DNA from: QHXM01 sp032160165
Lineage (GTDB): Bacteria; Acidobacteriota; Blastocatellia; Pyrinomonadales; Pyrinomonadaceae
Reading direction: 5' to 3'
DNA: 64,000 bases
Assembly (NCBI GenBank): GCA_032160165.1
Contig: JAVHWA010000074.1
Span: 1-64,000 of the forward strand
Position numbers and translations under genes: made by a program. The notes under the pieces were generated by a model that saw only the letters and a list, made by a program, of their open reading frames with translations, did no database searches and had not been told where the DNA came from. Below, in pieces: positions 33,417-41,558 of this stretch; the first letter of the stretch is position 1; the number at the start of each line of letters is the position of its first letter.

Positions 33417-35441
33417 CTAAGCAGAGACTCTCCGTGCCCGACGGTCATAGCGGAAGAGAGGACGTCCGCATGCCTCGCATTTAAGCAGCGCCTCCAGTTT
33501 ACGCAGGTATCCCATCACCGTCGCAATCACGGTGGAATGCGACCAGGTCAAAGGTGAAACCGAAACGGGCGCGCCGGATAGAGGATCGACCTGCTCTGCG
33601 AGAACTCCGGACGGCAGGGCGCGTCTGACGACCCACTCGAGGATTTCGACCGCCTGTTCCAACTCTTCAAGATCGCGCGCCGATGCGATGCGATAGTCGG
33701 CCAGCCATAGTGTGCAAATAAACCATGGATTACCCGGAACCCGCTGGATATCGTCCGTTACCCGCATATAGCTGTCGCCTTCGTAGCGCGCGCAGCCTCC
33801 GATATCAGTTTTCGCCCATAGCCGCTCTCGAACAGCGCGCATCGTGTCCACTACCAGCGGGTCATCAGGCGCGAATGCTCCGAAGTAAAAGATACCGAAG
33901 AGCGAGGCGTCTACAGTGTCATCTATTTCAAACCCGCCGTTCACGGGCGTGATTGATCGGGCGAAGCGACCGAGCTCCGGTCGATATAGATGATTGCGCA
34001 TCGCCTCGGTTACCTTCTGCGCCGTCACTTCATACTTCGCCGCCAACTCCAGTTCACCAAAGAGCGTCGCAAAATTGGCTGCTGCACGCAAACCTCCGAC
34101 GACAGTTGCGCACGTGAAGGTGTGAATGCCGCGTCTGTCTTCCCACAAGTTCCACGACGGTTGAGGAAGGCCAGTAGCTTCGTCACGAAAGTTCACCAGA
34201 AAATCGCCGGCAAGCACGATCAACTGCCGATACAGGCGACTGGCAAACTCTATGTCGCGAAACTCGTCATAGTGGTTCCAAAGCGCCCACAGCACGAGCG
34301 CCGTTTCATCTTCCTGAATGGGAACCAGGCGATGCTTGGTATATGGGTCCCACGAAGCGTGCCAGCCCGAAGCGACAGAGCCATCAGGATTGTACTTCTG
34401 CAAAAAGTATCCTTCGGGAGTAATGATCTTTCCGCACAGGTCGAAAAAAGAACGGGGTAGATAGCTGTAGCCCGCAAGGTCCAGCGCGTATGCCACCAGA
34501 GCCCCATCGCGTGGCCAGAGGTAACTGTAGTGATCGGTCGCGCGCAGTGTGACATCCGAATCGTTAGCCGCAAGGATCGCACCCCCCTGATCGATCTGAG
34601 TTCGGACGACGAGAAGCGAGCGTTTGTAGAGTCTGACGACTTCGGGAGGCAGATTGCCAAAGTCCGTCTCGTTCTTGTTAACCCATACTCGCCAATAATC
34701 GTTCGTGCGATCGAGCAGGCGGCCCGGGCCGCTTTCACGAACCAGACGATTCAGTCGCGCAACCTCGCTGTAAGACGTGCCCACGGCGATCCAATAGAAC
34801 ATCTCCGCCGTTTGGCCGGCCTCGATTACAAGCGTTCGTCCGATTGTCGAGTCGACTGAGCCTTCCGTAATCGCGCCTTCACTCAGCACGCCGTCTTCAG
34901 CATCGCGCCAGGTTCCCTCGGCGCCCCTGAATGCCTTGCGTCCGGTGGCAAACGTCTCAACACCGGGTTCGGAGTCGGTGGAAATAAGGAAATATCGCAG
35001 ACCCTTGTAATGAATCAATCCCTGGGTTTCCGGGTCAAAATAGGCGGTGTCACCGACTTCGGATTCGGAAATATAAAAGTCCTGGTGGAAGAAGAGCCGA
35101 AACTCGCGTCGCGTGTCGCTGGTGTTGCGGATGCGGATCCTGCGAAGGAAAACGTCTTCCTGTGCATCGACAGCGTCGTTCGAAATGATCTCGACCTCTA
35201 AGGCTTCGTTGGCGAGTCGCACCTCCGTGACCAGAGTTTCGTTGAGATAGGACAGCTCTCTGACCCAGGTGCTGTCACTTATCCAGGAGAACTTGCCATC
35301 AACCCACAAGCCGAAACGAAAGGGGTGACCCTCAGAATGGTTCTCCTTTCCCACGTATGGAAAGTAGATGTCGCGGATTTGATACAACTCGTCGAAGGTG
35401 ACGAGAAGCGAGCCGTTACCTACTGGGATATCACGGGGCAT
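33417..35441 (-). CDS. Glycoside hydrolase family 15 protein (glucoamylase/glucodextranase/trehalase type)
   Basis: The 674-residue protein has no signal peptide and is probably cytosolic. The N-terminal beta-sandwich (about 1-250, 'IPVGNGSLLVTFDELYQIRD') precedes the (alpha/alpha)6 barrel with 'SYLWPRDGALVAYALDLAGY', the general acid Glu in 'QPSWNLWEDRRGIHTFT' and the general base Glu in 'SGVLAEQVDPLSGAPVSVSP'. GH15 enzymes remove glucose from alpha-glucans, isomalto-oligosaccharides or trehalose; the substrate here is unknown. The C-terminus ends in 'LLKCEACGRPLFRYD', a short CxxC that may be a decayed zinc site. A heptamer hairpin occupies the region just before the start codon. Confidence 0.9.
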   Translation of the reverse strand: MPRDIPVGNGSLLVTFDELYQIRDIYFPYVGKENHSEGHPFRFGLWVDGKFSWISDSTWVRELSYLNETLVTEVRLANEALEVEIISNDAVDAQEDVFLRRIRIRNTSDTRREFRLFFHQDFYISESEVGDTAYFDPETQGLIHYKGLRYFLISTDSEPGVETFATGRKAFRGAEGTWRDAEDGVLSEGAITEGSVDSTIGRTLVIEAGQTAEMFYWIAVGTSYSEVARLNRLVRESGPGRLLDRTNDYWRVWVNKNETDFGNLPPEVVRLYKRSLLVVRTQIDQGGAILAANDSDVTLRATDHYSYLWPRDGALVAYALDLAGYSYLPRSFFDLCGKIITPEGYFLQKYNPDGSVASGWHASWDPYTKHRLVPIQEDETALVLWALWNHYDEFRDIEFASRLYRQLIVLAGDFLVNFRDEATGLPQPSWNLWEDRRGIHTFTCATVVGGLRAAANFATLFGELELAAKYEVTAQKVTEAMRNHLYRPELGRFARSITPVNGGFEIDDTVDASLFGIFYFGAFAPDDPLVVDTMRAVRERLWAKTDIGGCARYEGDSYMRVTDDIQRVPGNPWFICTLWLADYRIASARDLEELEQAVEILEWVVRRALPSGVLAEQVDPLSGAPVSVSPLTWSHSTVIATVMGYLRKLEALLKCEACGRPLFRYDRRARRVSA

Positions 35442-35444
35442 ATT

Positions 35445-35533
35445 AAAGGGATGAGGATGAGGGATAAGGGATGAAGGTTAGAAGCGCTCATCCGTTCGCG
35501 TTAATCCCTTATCTCTCGTCCTCGTCCCTCCTT
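35445..35533. repeat. Heptamer-array hairpin (unit GGGATGA) between the TlpA-like and GH15 genes
   Basis: The left arm (35445-35477) is AAGGGATGAGGATGAGGGAT-type units. The right arm (35501-35533) is the complement ATCCCTTATCTCTCGTCCTC and so on. It fills nearly the whole 94-base gap: the GH15 start codon ends at 35439 and the TlpA-like stop begins at 35538, both genes on the minus strand. Confidence 0.8.
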
Positions 35534-35535
35534 TG

Positions 35536-36195
35536 CTATTTTGTCGCGAGCGCGTCCTGGATTGTGCGATCCAGTTCTGCTGAGACGGTGCTGTCATAGC
35601 CTACGAAGTGTTTCAGAATGCGGCCCGCCCGATCGAAGACTATTGTCTGCGGAATCTGGTTATCGCTACCGAGAAAGAAGTTTGTCATTTCGGGCTCAGG
35701 GATACCCAGCGCGTACTCGATTTTCAAGCCCTCAATAAACGCGGGGATCTTCGGACGATCCTCAGGTCCTCCCACATTGAGTCCAATCACTATCACTCCG
35801 CGGTCGCCAAACTGTTTCTGCAACGCGTTAAGATGGGGCGCCGCCTCTCTGCATGGTTGGCAAAATGTCGCCCAGAAATCGAGCACCAGGATTTTCCCCT
35901 CATAATCCGCAAGAGTAGCCGGCCTCTCATCAAGCATTGTAAAACTCTGTGCGTTGGCCTTCGCGCCGCTGCCGCCAACGGGAGGCATCGGAAGCGCAGT
36001 CCGGGGAGGGGCCGTACCACTCGGTGTCTTGATATCGCCAGCATTTATTGCCGGCGCATTATTGCATGCAAGCGAAAGCGCCATCGGAATAATCAACGCG
36101 CAAGCAGATGCGAGGAACGCCCGGCGGCGAACACATCTGTAGAGCGTGAAGTGTTTTCCTCTAAAACCCAGCATCTTTTGCACTCGTTGGTACAT
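35536..36195 (-). CDS. TlpA/ResA-like thioredoxin-fold lipoprotein
   Basis: The 219-residue protein has an N-terminal export signal ending in a lipobox-like 'PMALSLACNNAP' and then a thioredoxin fold of the AhpC/TSA-redoxin type. The redox site is 'FWATFCQPCREAAPHLNALQ' (CxPC). 'YEGKILVLDFWAT' is its beta1 strand and 'IPQTIVFDRAGRILKHFVGY' contains the cis-Pro loop typical of TlpA/ResA. Such proteins act outside the membrane in cytochrome c maturation or as general disulfide reductants. The start is uncertain: the first 25 or so residues before the hydrophobic stretch are long and basic, and an internal Met could be used. Confidence 0.82.
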   Translation of the reverse strand: MYQRVQKMLGFRGKHFTLYRCVRRRAFLASACALIIPMALSLACNNAPAINAGDIKTPSGTAPPRTALPMPPVGGSGAKANAQSFTMLDERPATLADYEGKILVLDFWATFCQPCREAAPHLNALQKQFGDRGVIVIGLNVGGPEDRPKIPAFIEGLKIEYALGIPEPEMTNFFLGSDNQIPQTIVFDRAGRILKHFVGYDSTVSAELDRTIQDALATK

Positions 36196-36295
36196 TCTAA
36201 CAGGCGGGAGGGTCGGGCGCGTAGAGAGGACGATGAGTCAAACCACCTTCTCGCTTATGAAGCAGCTAAGACATGTTACAACGGTCGAGCCGGGG

Positions 36296-36481
36296 CTAGT
36301 CAGACTCGCTCGCGTCGACGTTCTGCGGGCCTTCATCCGGAAGAAGAGCGGGTTCGGCGGGCACACGAAATTCTTCATTTGCCCATCGACCAAAGTCTAT
36401 CAGCTTGCAGCGTTCTGAGCAGAACGGGCGATTAGGGTTATCTTTCCACTCGGCAGGTTTACTACAATTGGGACAGAGCAT
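36296..36481 (-). CDS. YacG-type zinc protein (DNA gyrase inhibitor family)
   Basis: This 61-residue protein carries the four-cysteine zinc site 'MLCPNCSKPAEW' and 'RPFCSERCKLIDFGRW', followed by the conserved 'WANEEFRVP' helix and an acidic tail ('LLPDEGPQNVDASE'). It matches YacG, which in E. coli binds the GyrB C-terminal region and blocks DNA binding. The frame is open further upstream, but ATG 36481 places the CPxC at the usual position. In many proteobacteria yacG lies beside coaE; here it lies alone between the TlpA-like gene and the Crp/Fnr gene. Confidence 0.85.
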   Translation of the reverse strand: MLCPNCSKPAEWKDNPNRPFCSERCKLIDFGRWANEEFRVPAEPALLPDEGPQNVDASESD

Positions 36482-36557
36482 GCTTTGAAAAAGGTAAATC
36501 GCGAATCGCAAACAACCGCGCTTACGACTCACGATTTCTATCTATGACTTGCGCTAC

Positions 36558-37274
36558 TCAGGCAATAACCAATGACTCGGGCCGCTTGATCAGGATCTTA
36601 CGATCGACGAAATCAATGATACCTTCGCGGCGCATGGCGTTCAACCGGACCGTAACGCTTTCTCGAGTCGACCCGACGATTGAGGCGATCTCGCGGTGGG
36701 GCAGCGAGATGTCAATCAGCACGCCGCCACCTTCATGCACGCCGTACCGCTGGGAGAATTCCAGCAGCAGCTTCTCAAGCCGCGCGGGAATAGCGTCGAG
36801 AGCAAAATCGGCGACAAGCCGTTCGGCACGAGCGAGGCGTTGACCGATTAGACGGAAGGTGTAATCATAAAGCTCGCGACTATCGATCGTTCCGGCCTTA
36901 AAATCCCCCACAGGAATCCGCAGTAGACGCGAGCTCTCGTACGCGATGGCGCACTTTTCACGCTTTGGTTCAGCCGAATAGAGCGCAGATTCGCCGAACA
37001 GCGACCCGGCCGACAAAATATCGATTACCGCTTCGCGCCCGCTCGAGTCTTCTATGCGACAAAGTTTGACTCGTCCGCCCGGTGCAATCACATAGAGCGA
37101 GTCAGCGGGCTCGTTGGCGCGATAGATGAAGCGGCGTCGTCTGTAGTCGATAGCAAGGGAGTTTGCAACTAGTCGAGCAAGCACATCGTCGGTGAGGCAA
37201 TGGCCAAACTCAGACTGGCGAATAATGTTGGCGCGATCTTGCAGGGTTAGGTCGCAGGCGCGTTTTGTTAGCAT
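36558..37274 (-). CDS. Crp/Fnr family transcription regulator
   Basis: The 238-residue protein has an N-terminal cyclic-nucleotide-binding fold (about 25-140, 'RRRRFIYRANEPADSLYVIA', 'LSAGSLFGESALYSAEPKRE') and a C-terminal winged helix-turn-helix (about 150-232) with the recognition helix in 'ISLPHREIASIVGSTRESVT'. 'FGESALY' resembles the CRP phosphate-binding cassette ('GELA'), but the Arg-Ser/Thr pair that holds cAMP is not clear, so the effector is unknown. There is no cysteine set for an Fnr iron-sulfur cluster. It is transcribed divergently from the GGDEF gene across a 312-base gap. Confidence 0.88.
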   Translation of the reverse strand: MLTKRACDLTLQDRANIIRQSEFGHCLTDDVLARLVANSLAIDYRRRRFIYRANEPADSLYVIAPGGRVKLCRIEDSSGREAVIDILSAGSLFGESALYSAEPKREKCAIAYESSRLLRIPVGDFKAGTIDSRELYDYTFRLIGQRLARAERLVADFALDAIPARLEKLLLEFSQRYGVHEGGGVLIDISLPHREIASIVGSTRESVTVRLNAMRREGIIDFVDRKILIKRPESLVIA

Positions 37275-37586
37275 GGGGATCTTCGTTCCTTATTGGCTCG
37301 GGGGGAAGCAAAGGCTGGCCTTCGCATTTGCCGATTCGGTTATGTGCCCGGGATCCCGAGTGAGCGCACTCTTGGAAATGATGGTATAGGCTAAAGTTCG
37401 GAAATTTTGTAAGGAGACCGTCCTGTACAGTAGCGAGCGCGAGGCAAGCTTTCCTCAGTTATTGTTCGGATTCGAGATTAGGCTGGAAATATTGCGCGAA
37501 TGCGGACAACAACAGAAGAAACGATACTCTAGCATGAAGGGTAGGAGCGCGCAAGTACATTTCTTGTCGCGTCTGGACTCCAAAAT
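37275..37586. other. Divergent intergenic region between the Crp/Fnr and GGDEF genes
   Basis: This 312-base gap must contain both promoters. One perfect palindrome, CGGGATCCCG (37349-37358), is the only symmetrical site seen that could be an operator. It is too GC-rich and short to be a typical Crp/Fnr box (TGTGA-N6-TCACA). No gene or REP-like cluster is seen. Confidence 0.3.
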
Positions 37587-38510
37587 ATGACGGAGAAATT
37601 CAATGTTCTCGTAGTAGACGACAACCCGGACAAGCGGAGTCTATTGACGGTAGCGCTTGAGATGGCCGGTTACGAGGTTCGGACGGCGAACGACGGCGTC
37701 GAAGGATTGTCGGCCGTCGAGTCGTATCAACCGGACCTGATAATAACCGATGTGATGATGCCGAACATGAACGGCTACGAGCTCGCGCGGCGTGTTCGTG
37801 CGAACCAGCAAACGCGCTTCGTTCCCATCATCATTCAAACCGCCGCGAGAAACGATGCGCAGGGACACAGGCGTGGTTCGGAAGTGGGCGCCCTGGGTTA
37901 CATAACGGACCCCACGGATATCGACCTCCTGCTTGCGCGCGCGCGTACACTGCTCGACTTCAAACGTTACCTGGATACATGTGAGGAAGAGGCCTTCACC
38001 GACCATCTGACCGGTCTCGCCAACCGACGCAGGTTCGAGCGACAGCTCGAACGAGAGGCGTCTCGAACGTTACGTTACAATCGACCGTTCTGTCTTCTCC
38101 TCCTGGATATAGACAATTTCAAGCGAGTCAACGACACTCACGGGCATGAAGCGGGCGACGAGGTCATACGGCGTCTTGCTCTGACGCTCCAGGCGGGTAC
38201 GCGCGGAATCGATCTATCGGCGCGGATCGGCGGCGAAGAGTTTGCAGTGATACTGCCCGAAACGGAGCTGGTTGGGGGCCTGGACGTCGCGGAACGCTTA
38301 CGCATCGCGATTAAAGAGATGGAGATTCCGGAGGTTGGGCGGATTACGGCGAGCTTCGGTGTGGCCGAGTTTCCGCTTTCCGGCGCCACTGGTCGCGAGC
38401 TGGTATCAGTAGCGGATGCGGCATTATACGAGGCAAAAGACGGTGGCCGGGACCGAATAGAGCGAGCGGCGCCGTCAGAGGTGAACCAAAAATCCGCGCC
38501 TGACGTATAA
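37587..38510 (+). CDS. Response regulator with receiver and GGDEF diguanylate cyclase domains (PleD-like)
   Basis: The 307-residue protein has a receiver (about 5-125; acidic pair in 'VLVVDDNPDK', phosphoacceptor Asp55 in 'IITDVMMPN', Thr85) and a GGDEF domain (about 140-300). The cyclase site is 'ARIGGEEFAVILP' and the entry motif 'DHLTGLANRRRFERQLERE'. An inhibitory RxxD site ('RGID') lies five residues before GGEEF, so product inhibition by c-di-GMP is likely. The receiver's near-invariant Lys is replaced by Asp108 ('ALGYITDPTD'), which should alter or abolish normal phosphorylation switching. No cognate kinase is adjacent. The PilZ proteins at 48809-49660 are possible effectors. Confidence 0.92.
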   Translation: MTEKFNVLVVDDNPDKRSLLTVALEMAGYEVRTANDGVEGLSAVESYQPDLIITDVMMPNMNGYELARRVRANQQTRFVPIIIQTAARNDAQGHRRGSEVGALGYITDPTDIDLLLARARTLLDFKRYLDTCEEEAFTDHLTGLANRRRFERQLEREASRTLRYNRPFCLLLLDIDNFKRVNDTHGHEAGDEVIRRLALTLQAGTRGIDLSARIGGEEFAVILPETELVGGLDVAERLRIAIKEMEIPEVGRITASFGVAEFPLSGATGRELVSVADAALYEAKDGGRDRIERAAPSEVNQKSAPDV

Positions 38511-38585
38511 CTCGACAAGCGCAACCCTGGAGCCATTGCGATAATCGAAGACTAGAAGGTTATGGAGGGCGCTTAGGAGACCACG

Positions 38586-39557
38586 ATGGCTGATTATAAA
38601 GAGAAATTGGACGAGTGGCAGCGAGCAGCGCGGCGCAAAGCGCGAGAGCTTGATGAGAAGTTCGGACTTAAGGACCGGGTGGAAGAGGGCGCTCGCGTCG
38701 CTCAGGACGCCGCCCGTCGCGGCGCCGAAACACTTGCCACCGGCGCCGATCGCGTAAAGGCTGAGGCTGGGCGACTGGGAGAGGAATATGAACTCCGCGA
38801 TAAAGCGCGTCGAGCGGCGGAAGAAGCCGCCCGTCATGCGCGCGGCGCGGGTGACGCGATTCGTAGCGCTGCAGGTTCTGCTGGAGAGAAGGCGGGTGAG
38901 GTTTTCGACGGCGCGAAACATTATTATGAGCGAGCGTCGCGCTTCGCCAGCGCCGGTGCACGCTTCACACGCGCCTCCGTTGCGTCGACTGCCAGCGTCC
39001 TTAAAGCCCGCGAGTGGGTGAAAGGTAATCCGGGCAAAGCCGCGTTCGTTACTTTTTCAATCGCGGCCGGCGCACGAATCGGAGCGGCGTTTCCAAGCCT
39101 TGACGCAGTCCTCCTGGGCTCGCACCCGCACTGGTTCACGCATTCGGCCCTTCCGGTTTACGCTCTCCGCAAGATCACCGAAAAATATGATGGGTATCTG
39201 CGTGAGCGCGAGGCACTGGTGGCAGAAGGTAAGTTGACCGAAGCGGAGCAAAAGCGGGTCGAGTTCGAGCGGAAGGTCGTCAAGTACGTGGGAGCGCCGT
39301 TGCTGGGGACGTTTAGTTGTGCGGCTGGCGTGGCCATGTGGGCGCAGATCTTTCAACCAGGCGCTATCACAGGCGCACCCATCAGCTGGATATTGGGCGG
39401 GAATCCATTTCTCGACGGGATATGGCTCTTCGCGAATGGCGTACTTTGTTTCCACCAGGGCTACAAGTTTTTCATGATAGCGCTCGCCGGACAGGACGAT
39501 GTGGCTCGAGTGGTTCGCGAGATCCGAGCATTACTTCCCGCCGGAGAGGCGGCGTAG
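38586..39557 (+). CDS. Coiled-coil/LEA-like N-terminus fused to a hydrophobic membrane domain
   Basis: The 323-residue protein has an excellent RBS (AGGAGACC). Residues about 1-135 are highly charged, Ala-rich helix with 11-residue-like periodicity ('RVEEGARVAQDAARRGAETL', 'KARRAAEEAARHARGAGDAI'), resembling LEA group 3 or apolipoprotein-like amphipathic helices. Residues about 150-323 contain hydrophobic segments ('KAAFVTFSIAAGARIGAAFP', 'LLGTFSCAAGVAMWAQIFQP', 'PFLDGIWLFANGVLCFHQGY') with a short hydrophilic helix between. No family is recognised. It may tether a desiccation- or membrane-stress-related helix to the membrane; that is inference from composition only. The next small gene follows 72 bases later. 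Confidence 0.6.
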   Translation: MADYKEKLDEWQRAARRKARELDEKFGLKDRVEEGARVAQDAARRGAETLATGADRVKAEAGRLGEEYELRDKARRAAEEAARHARGAGDAIRSAAGSAGEKAGEVFDGAKHYYERASRFASAGARFTRASVASTASVLKAREWVKGNPGKAAFVTFSIAAGARIGAAFPSLDAVLLGSHPHWFTHSALPVYALRKITEKYDGYLREREALVAEGKLTEAEQKRVEFERKVVKYVGAPLLGTFSCAAGVAMWAQIFQPGAITGAPISWILGGNPFLDGIWLFANGVLCFHQGYKFFMIALAGQDDVARVVREIRALLPAGEAA

Positions 39558-39628
39558 TGAGAAGTTTGACGCCCCGCGGTCAACCCGCGCACGCCGGCGT
39601 GCATCTGTGATCTAAAAGGAAGGCCAAT

Positions 39629-39949
39629 ATGAATACATGTTCCAGACGCTTTCTGTTTCGTCTCGTGGTCGGCATCTTGACGTTCGCCATTGGCGTGGGC
39701 GCCGCAATGTTGATTGGCGGGTTCAACCCCTTCCGCAGTTATTCGCCGTGGTCACAAGCTTATAGCTACCAGGGCTGCCATCGGCACTCACGTTTGTACA
39801 CGGACGAAGCGCCGGGTGAAGCGCCTGCGATAATATTCCTTAAGGGCCCGCGTGGAATTCGCCTCCGTACCGAGTTGGAAGAGCGACACGCGATTCCTCC
39901 CGCTGCTGACGCTCCTGTGCCGCCGAGTCCTCCGGTGGGCCGCCGGTAA
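39629..39949 (+). CDS. Small secreted or membrane-anchored protein of unknown function
   Basis: The 106-residue protein has a good RBS (AAGGAAGG) and an N-terminal hydrophobic segment ('FLFRLVVGILTFAIGVGAAM') that is either a signal anchor or an uncleaved signal. The short mature region contains 'SRLYTDEAPGEAPAIIFLKG', which looks like a fragment of a beta-rich domain, and a Pro-rich tail ('PPAADAPVPPSPPVGRR'). No family is recognised. A good terminator hairpin follows at 39973-40015. Confidence 0.55.
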   Translation: MNTCSRRFLFRLVVGILTFAIGVGAAMLIGGFNPFRSYSPWSQAYSYQGCHRHSRLYTDEAPGEAPAIIFLKGPRGIRLRTELEERHAIPPAADAPVPPSPPVGRR

Positions 39950-39972
39950 TTAGGAAGTAGTTAAAACTCAAT

Positions 39973-40025
39973 GACCGTCATGTGAGGGCGCGATCTCCTG
40001 CGCCGCATGACGGTCGATCTATTTT
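39973..40025 (+). terminator. Rho-independent terminator candidate
   Basis: The stem GACCGTCATG (39973-39982) pairs perfectly with CATGACGGTC (40006-40015), with a secondary stem GGCGCG/CGCGCC-like pairing in the loop, followed by GATCTATTTT. It follows the small secreted-protein gene by 23 bases. Confidence 0.55.
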
Positions 40026-40059
40026 CCGGCTCCGCTGGACGGCGAGCCTGTCGAACCAG

Positions 40060-40120
40060 AGAGGTCACAGAGCGCACAGAGGAAATTTTTCTACGCAGAG
40101 GTCGCGGAGGACGCAGAGGC
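40060..40120. repeat. Tandem 9-mer repeats (CACAGAGNN and CGCAGAGGN units)
   Basis: CACAGAGCG CACAGAGG (about 40066-40082) and CGCAGAGGT CGCGGAGGA CGCAGAGGC (40094-40120) lie between the terminator and the stop of the M50 protease gene. They match in unit type the arms of the 60600-60871 hairpins but show no opposite arm here. Confidence 0.65.
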
Positions 40121-40130
40121 GCTCATTGCC

Positions 40131-41156
40131 CTAAATGATCTTGATCGGGAAGGGAAGGAACGAAAGGACAAACACTGCCAGAGTAATCGCCGCAACCATT
40201 CGGCGAGAAGCGTCGAGCGGCTCGAGTTCATCCTCGACCCTGGGGTGTTTGATACGGAGCATGACGCCAAGCAGCACGGCGTAAAGAAAGCCGCTCGGAC
40301 TTCCGTGCCAGACCCAACCCAGGACCGCCAACGTGGACATGACCACGAATGCTATGCGACCGATCCATTTATGCATGCGAGCGCCGAACAACGAGTAGGT
40401 AGCGTGACCTCCATCGAGCTGGCCGACAGGCATTAAATTCAGGCTCGTCACCAGCAATCCGATCCAGGCAGCAAAATAGAAGGGATTCGGGGCGGAGTTC
40501 GCCAGGTCAACCCCTCCGATGCGGGCAAAGACTCGAAAGAGAAGAGGGTCATTAAAGATTATTGCGTCGCTGGTGATTGGCGGAATCGGTTGCAGAGTCA
40601 GGACCCCGATAAAAGCAATCGGGACAGCGACAATAAAGCCGGCAAGGGGACCCGCGACTCCGATGTCAAACAGCGCGCGTCGAGTCGGGATTGGCGACTT
40701 GATCTTAATGAAGGCTCCGAATGTACCGGCGAGAAAGAGTGGAGGCGCCGGTATGAAGAATGGAAGAGTCGCATTCACATCGTAGCGCCGGCAAGCGATG
40801 TAGTGACCGAATTCATGCGCAAGCAGGATCGCAAGCAGCGAACCGGCGAAAAGCCCCCCTTGTAATAACAGCGACGGATTTGCTAACGCGTGTTCGATAT
40901 ACGCGCCGACAGCTTTGAAATAGAGTTGAGGAACGTAAAAAACGTAGTCGAGTACTGTAGATGGCGGGCGCACGTCCGGGACCGCAACATCGCCGCTCAG
41001 ATTCATCACTCCGGCGAGAGTTGTCGTCAACGTCGTGAGAAAAAAGAAGACGGCGTGTTTCGTCCATTCACGGGCCGTAGGGCGCACGGATCGACGAAGC
41101 GAGGAGGGCACCGGTGAATCTATGAATGGTGGTATTACCTGGACTGATTCAGACAT
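40131..41156 (-). CDS. M50 family site-2-protease-like membrane metallopeptidase
   Basis: The 341-residue protein has about six to eight membrane segments. The zinc site is 'LAHEFGHYIACRRYDV' (HExxH at residues 114-118) and the third ligand lies in 'NLMPVGQLDGGHATYSLFG' (Asp248). The layout resembles plant EGY and cyanobacterial site-2 proteases without a PDZ domain: 'PTRRALFDIGVAGPLAGFIV' is also conserved. Such enzymes cut membrane-embedded substrates such as anti-sigma factors; no candidate partner is adjacent. The gene is downstream of the HU gene on the same strand, with a heptamer hairpin between. Confidence 0.88.
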   Translation of the reverse strand: MSESVQVIPPFIDSPVPSSLRRSVRPTAREWTKHAVFFFLTTLTTTLAGVMNLSGDVAVPDVRPPSTVLDYVFYVPQLYFKAVGAYIEHALANPSLLLQGGLFAGSLLAILLAHEFGHYIACRRYDVNATLPFFIPAPPLFLAGTFGAFIKIKSPIPTRRALFDIGVAGPLAGFIVAVPIAFIGVLTLQPIPPITSDAIIFNDPLLFRVFARIGGVDLANSAPNPFYFAAWIGLLVTSLNLMPVGQLDGGHATYSLFGARMHKWIGRIAFVVMSTLAVLGWVWHGSPSGFLYAVLLGVMLRIKHPRVEDELEPLDASRRMVAAITLAVFVLSFLPFPIKII

Positions 41157-41162
41157 GCAGAA

Positions 41163-41230
41163 GTTAGAGGTCAGAGGCTAGAGGTTAGTTGCAAGATCTC
41201 TCCAGCCTCTGACCTCTAATCTCTCGCCTC
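41163..41230. repeat. Heptamer-array hairpin (unit TTAGAGG/CTAGAGG)
   Basis: The left arm TTAGAGG TCAGAGG CTAGAGG TTAGTTG (about 41164-41190) pairs with CAGCCTCTGACCTCTAATCT onward (41203-41230). It fills the gap between the HU stop and the M50 start, both on the minus strand. Confidence 0.8.
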
Positions 41231-41231
41231 G

Positions 41232-41558
41232 CTAAAATGAACCGTCGGGAAGGCGGGGCGCGTTCTCGCTGGCTGCAGGAGCACCGCCATCATCGTGCGC
41301 CTGGAGTTCTTTACCCGGTTTAAAGCGGATGGTTTTGCCGGAAGGAATTGCAACCTCTTCGCCTGTTCGCGGATTACGACCAACTCCGCGCTTCCGAGGC
41401 TTGACGACGAAGACGCCGAACCCCCGCAACTCAATGCGCTCGCCGCGCATGAGCGCCTCTTTCATCGAGTGAAAGAGCGCTTCAACGGCCTGTTCCGCCT
41501 TCATCTTGGGGACGCCCGTGCGTTCGGCCACACGGTTTACAATGTCCAGTTTTATCAC
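41232..41558 (-). CDS. HU/IHF family nucleoid DNA-binding protein
   Basis: The 108-residue protein has the HU core: helices 'VIKLDIVNRVAERTGVPKMK' and 'AEQAVEALFHSMKEALMRGE', then the beta-saddle 'RIELRGFGVFVVKPRKRGVG' and the DNA-binding arm 'RNPRTGEEVAIPSGKTIRFK'. 'PGKELQ' closes the core and is followed by a short tail ('AHDDGGAPAASENAPRLPD'). GTG at 41558 is chosen: CGGAGG lies about 8 bases upstream and the core begins exactly there. The frame is open to 41654, but the upstream part does not resemble HU. Confidence 0.92.
   Translation of the reverse strand: MIKLDIVNRVAERTGVPKMKAEQAVEALFHSMKEALMRGERIELRGFGVFVVKPRKRGVGRNPRTGEEVAIPSGKTIRFKPGKELQAHDDGGAPAASENAPRLPDGSF

Noticed and set aside
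37349..37358. CGGGATCCCG as a Crp/Fnr operator
   Set aside because: It lacks the TGTGA/TCACA half-sites; kept only as a weak, unnamed palindrome in the gap description.
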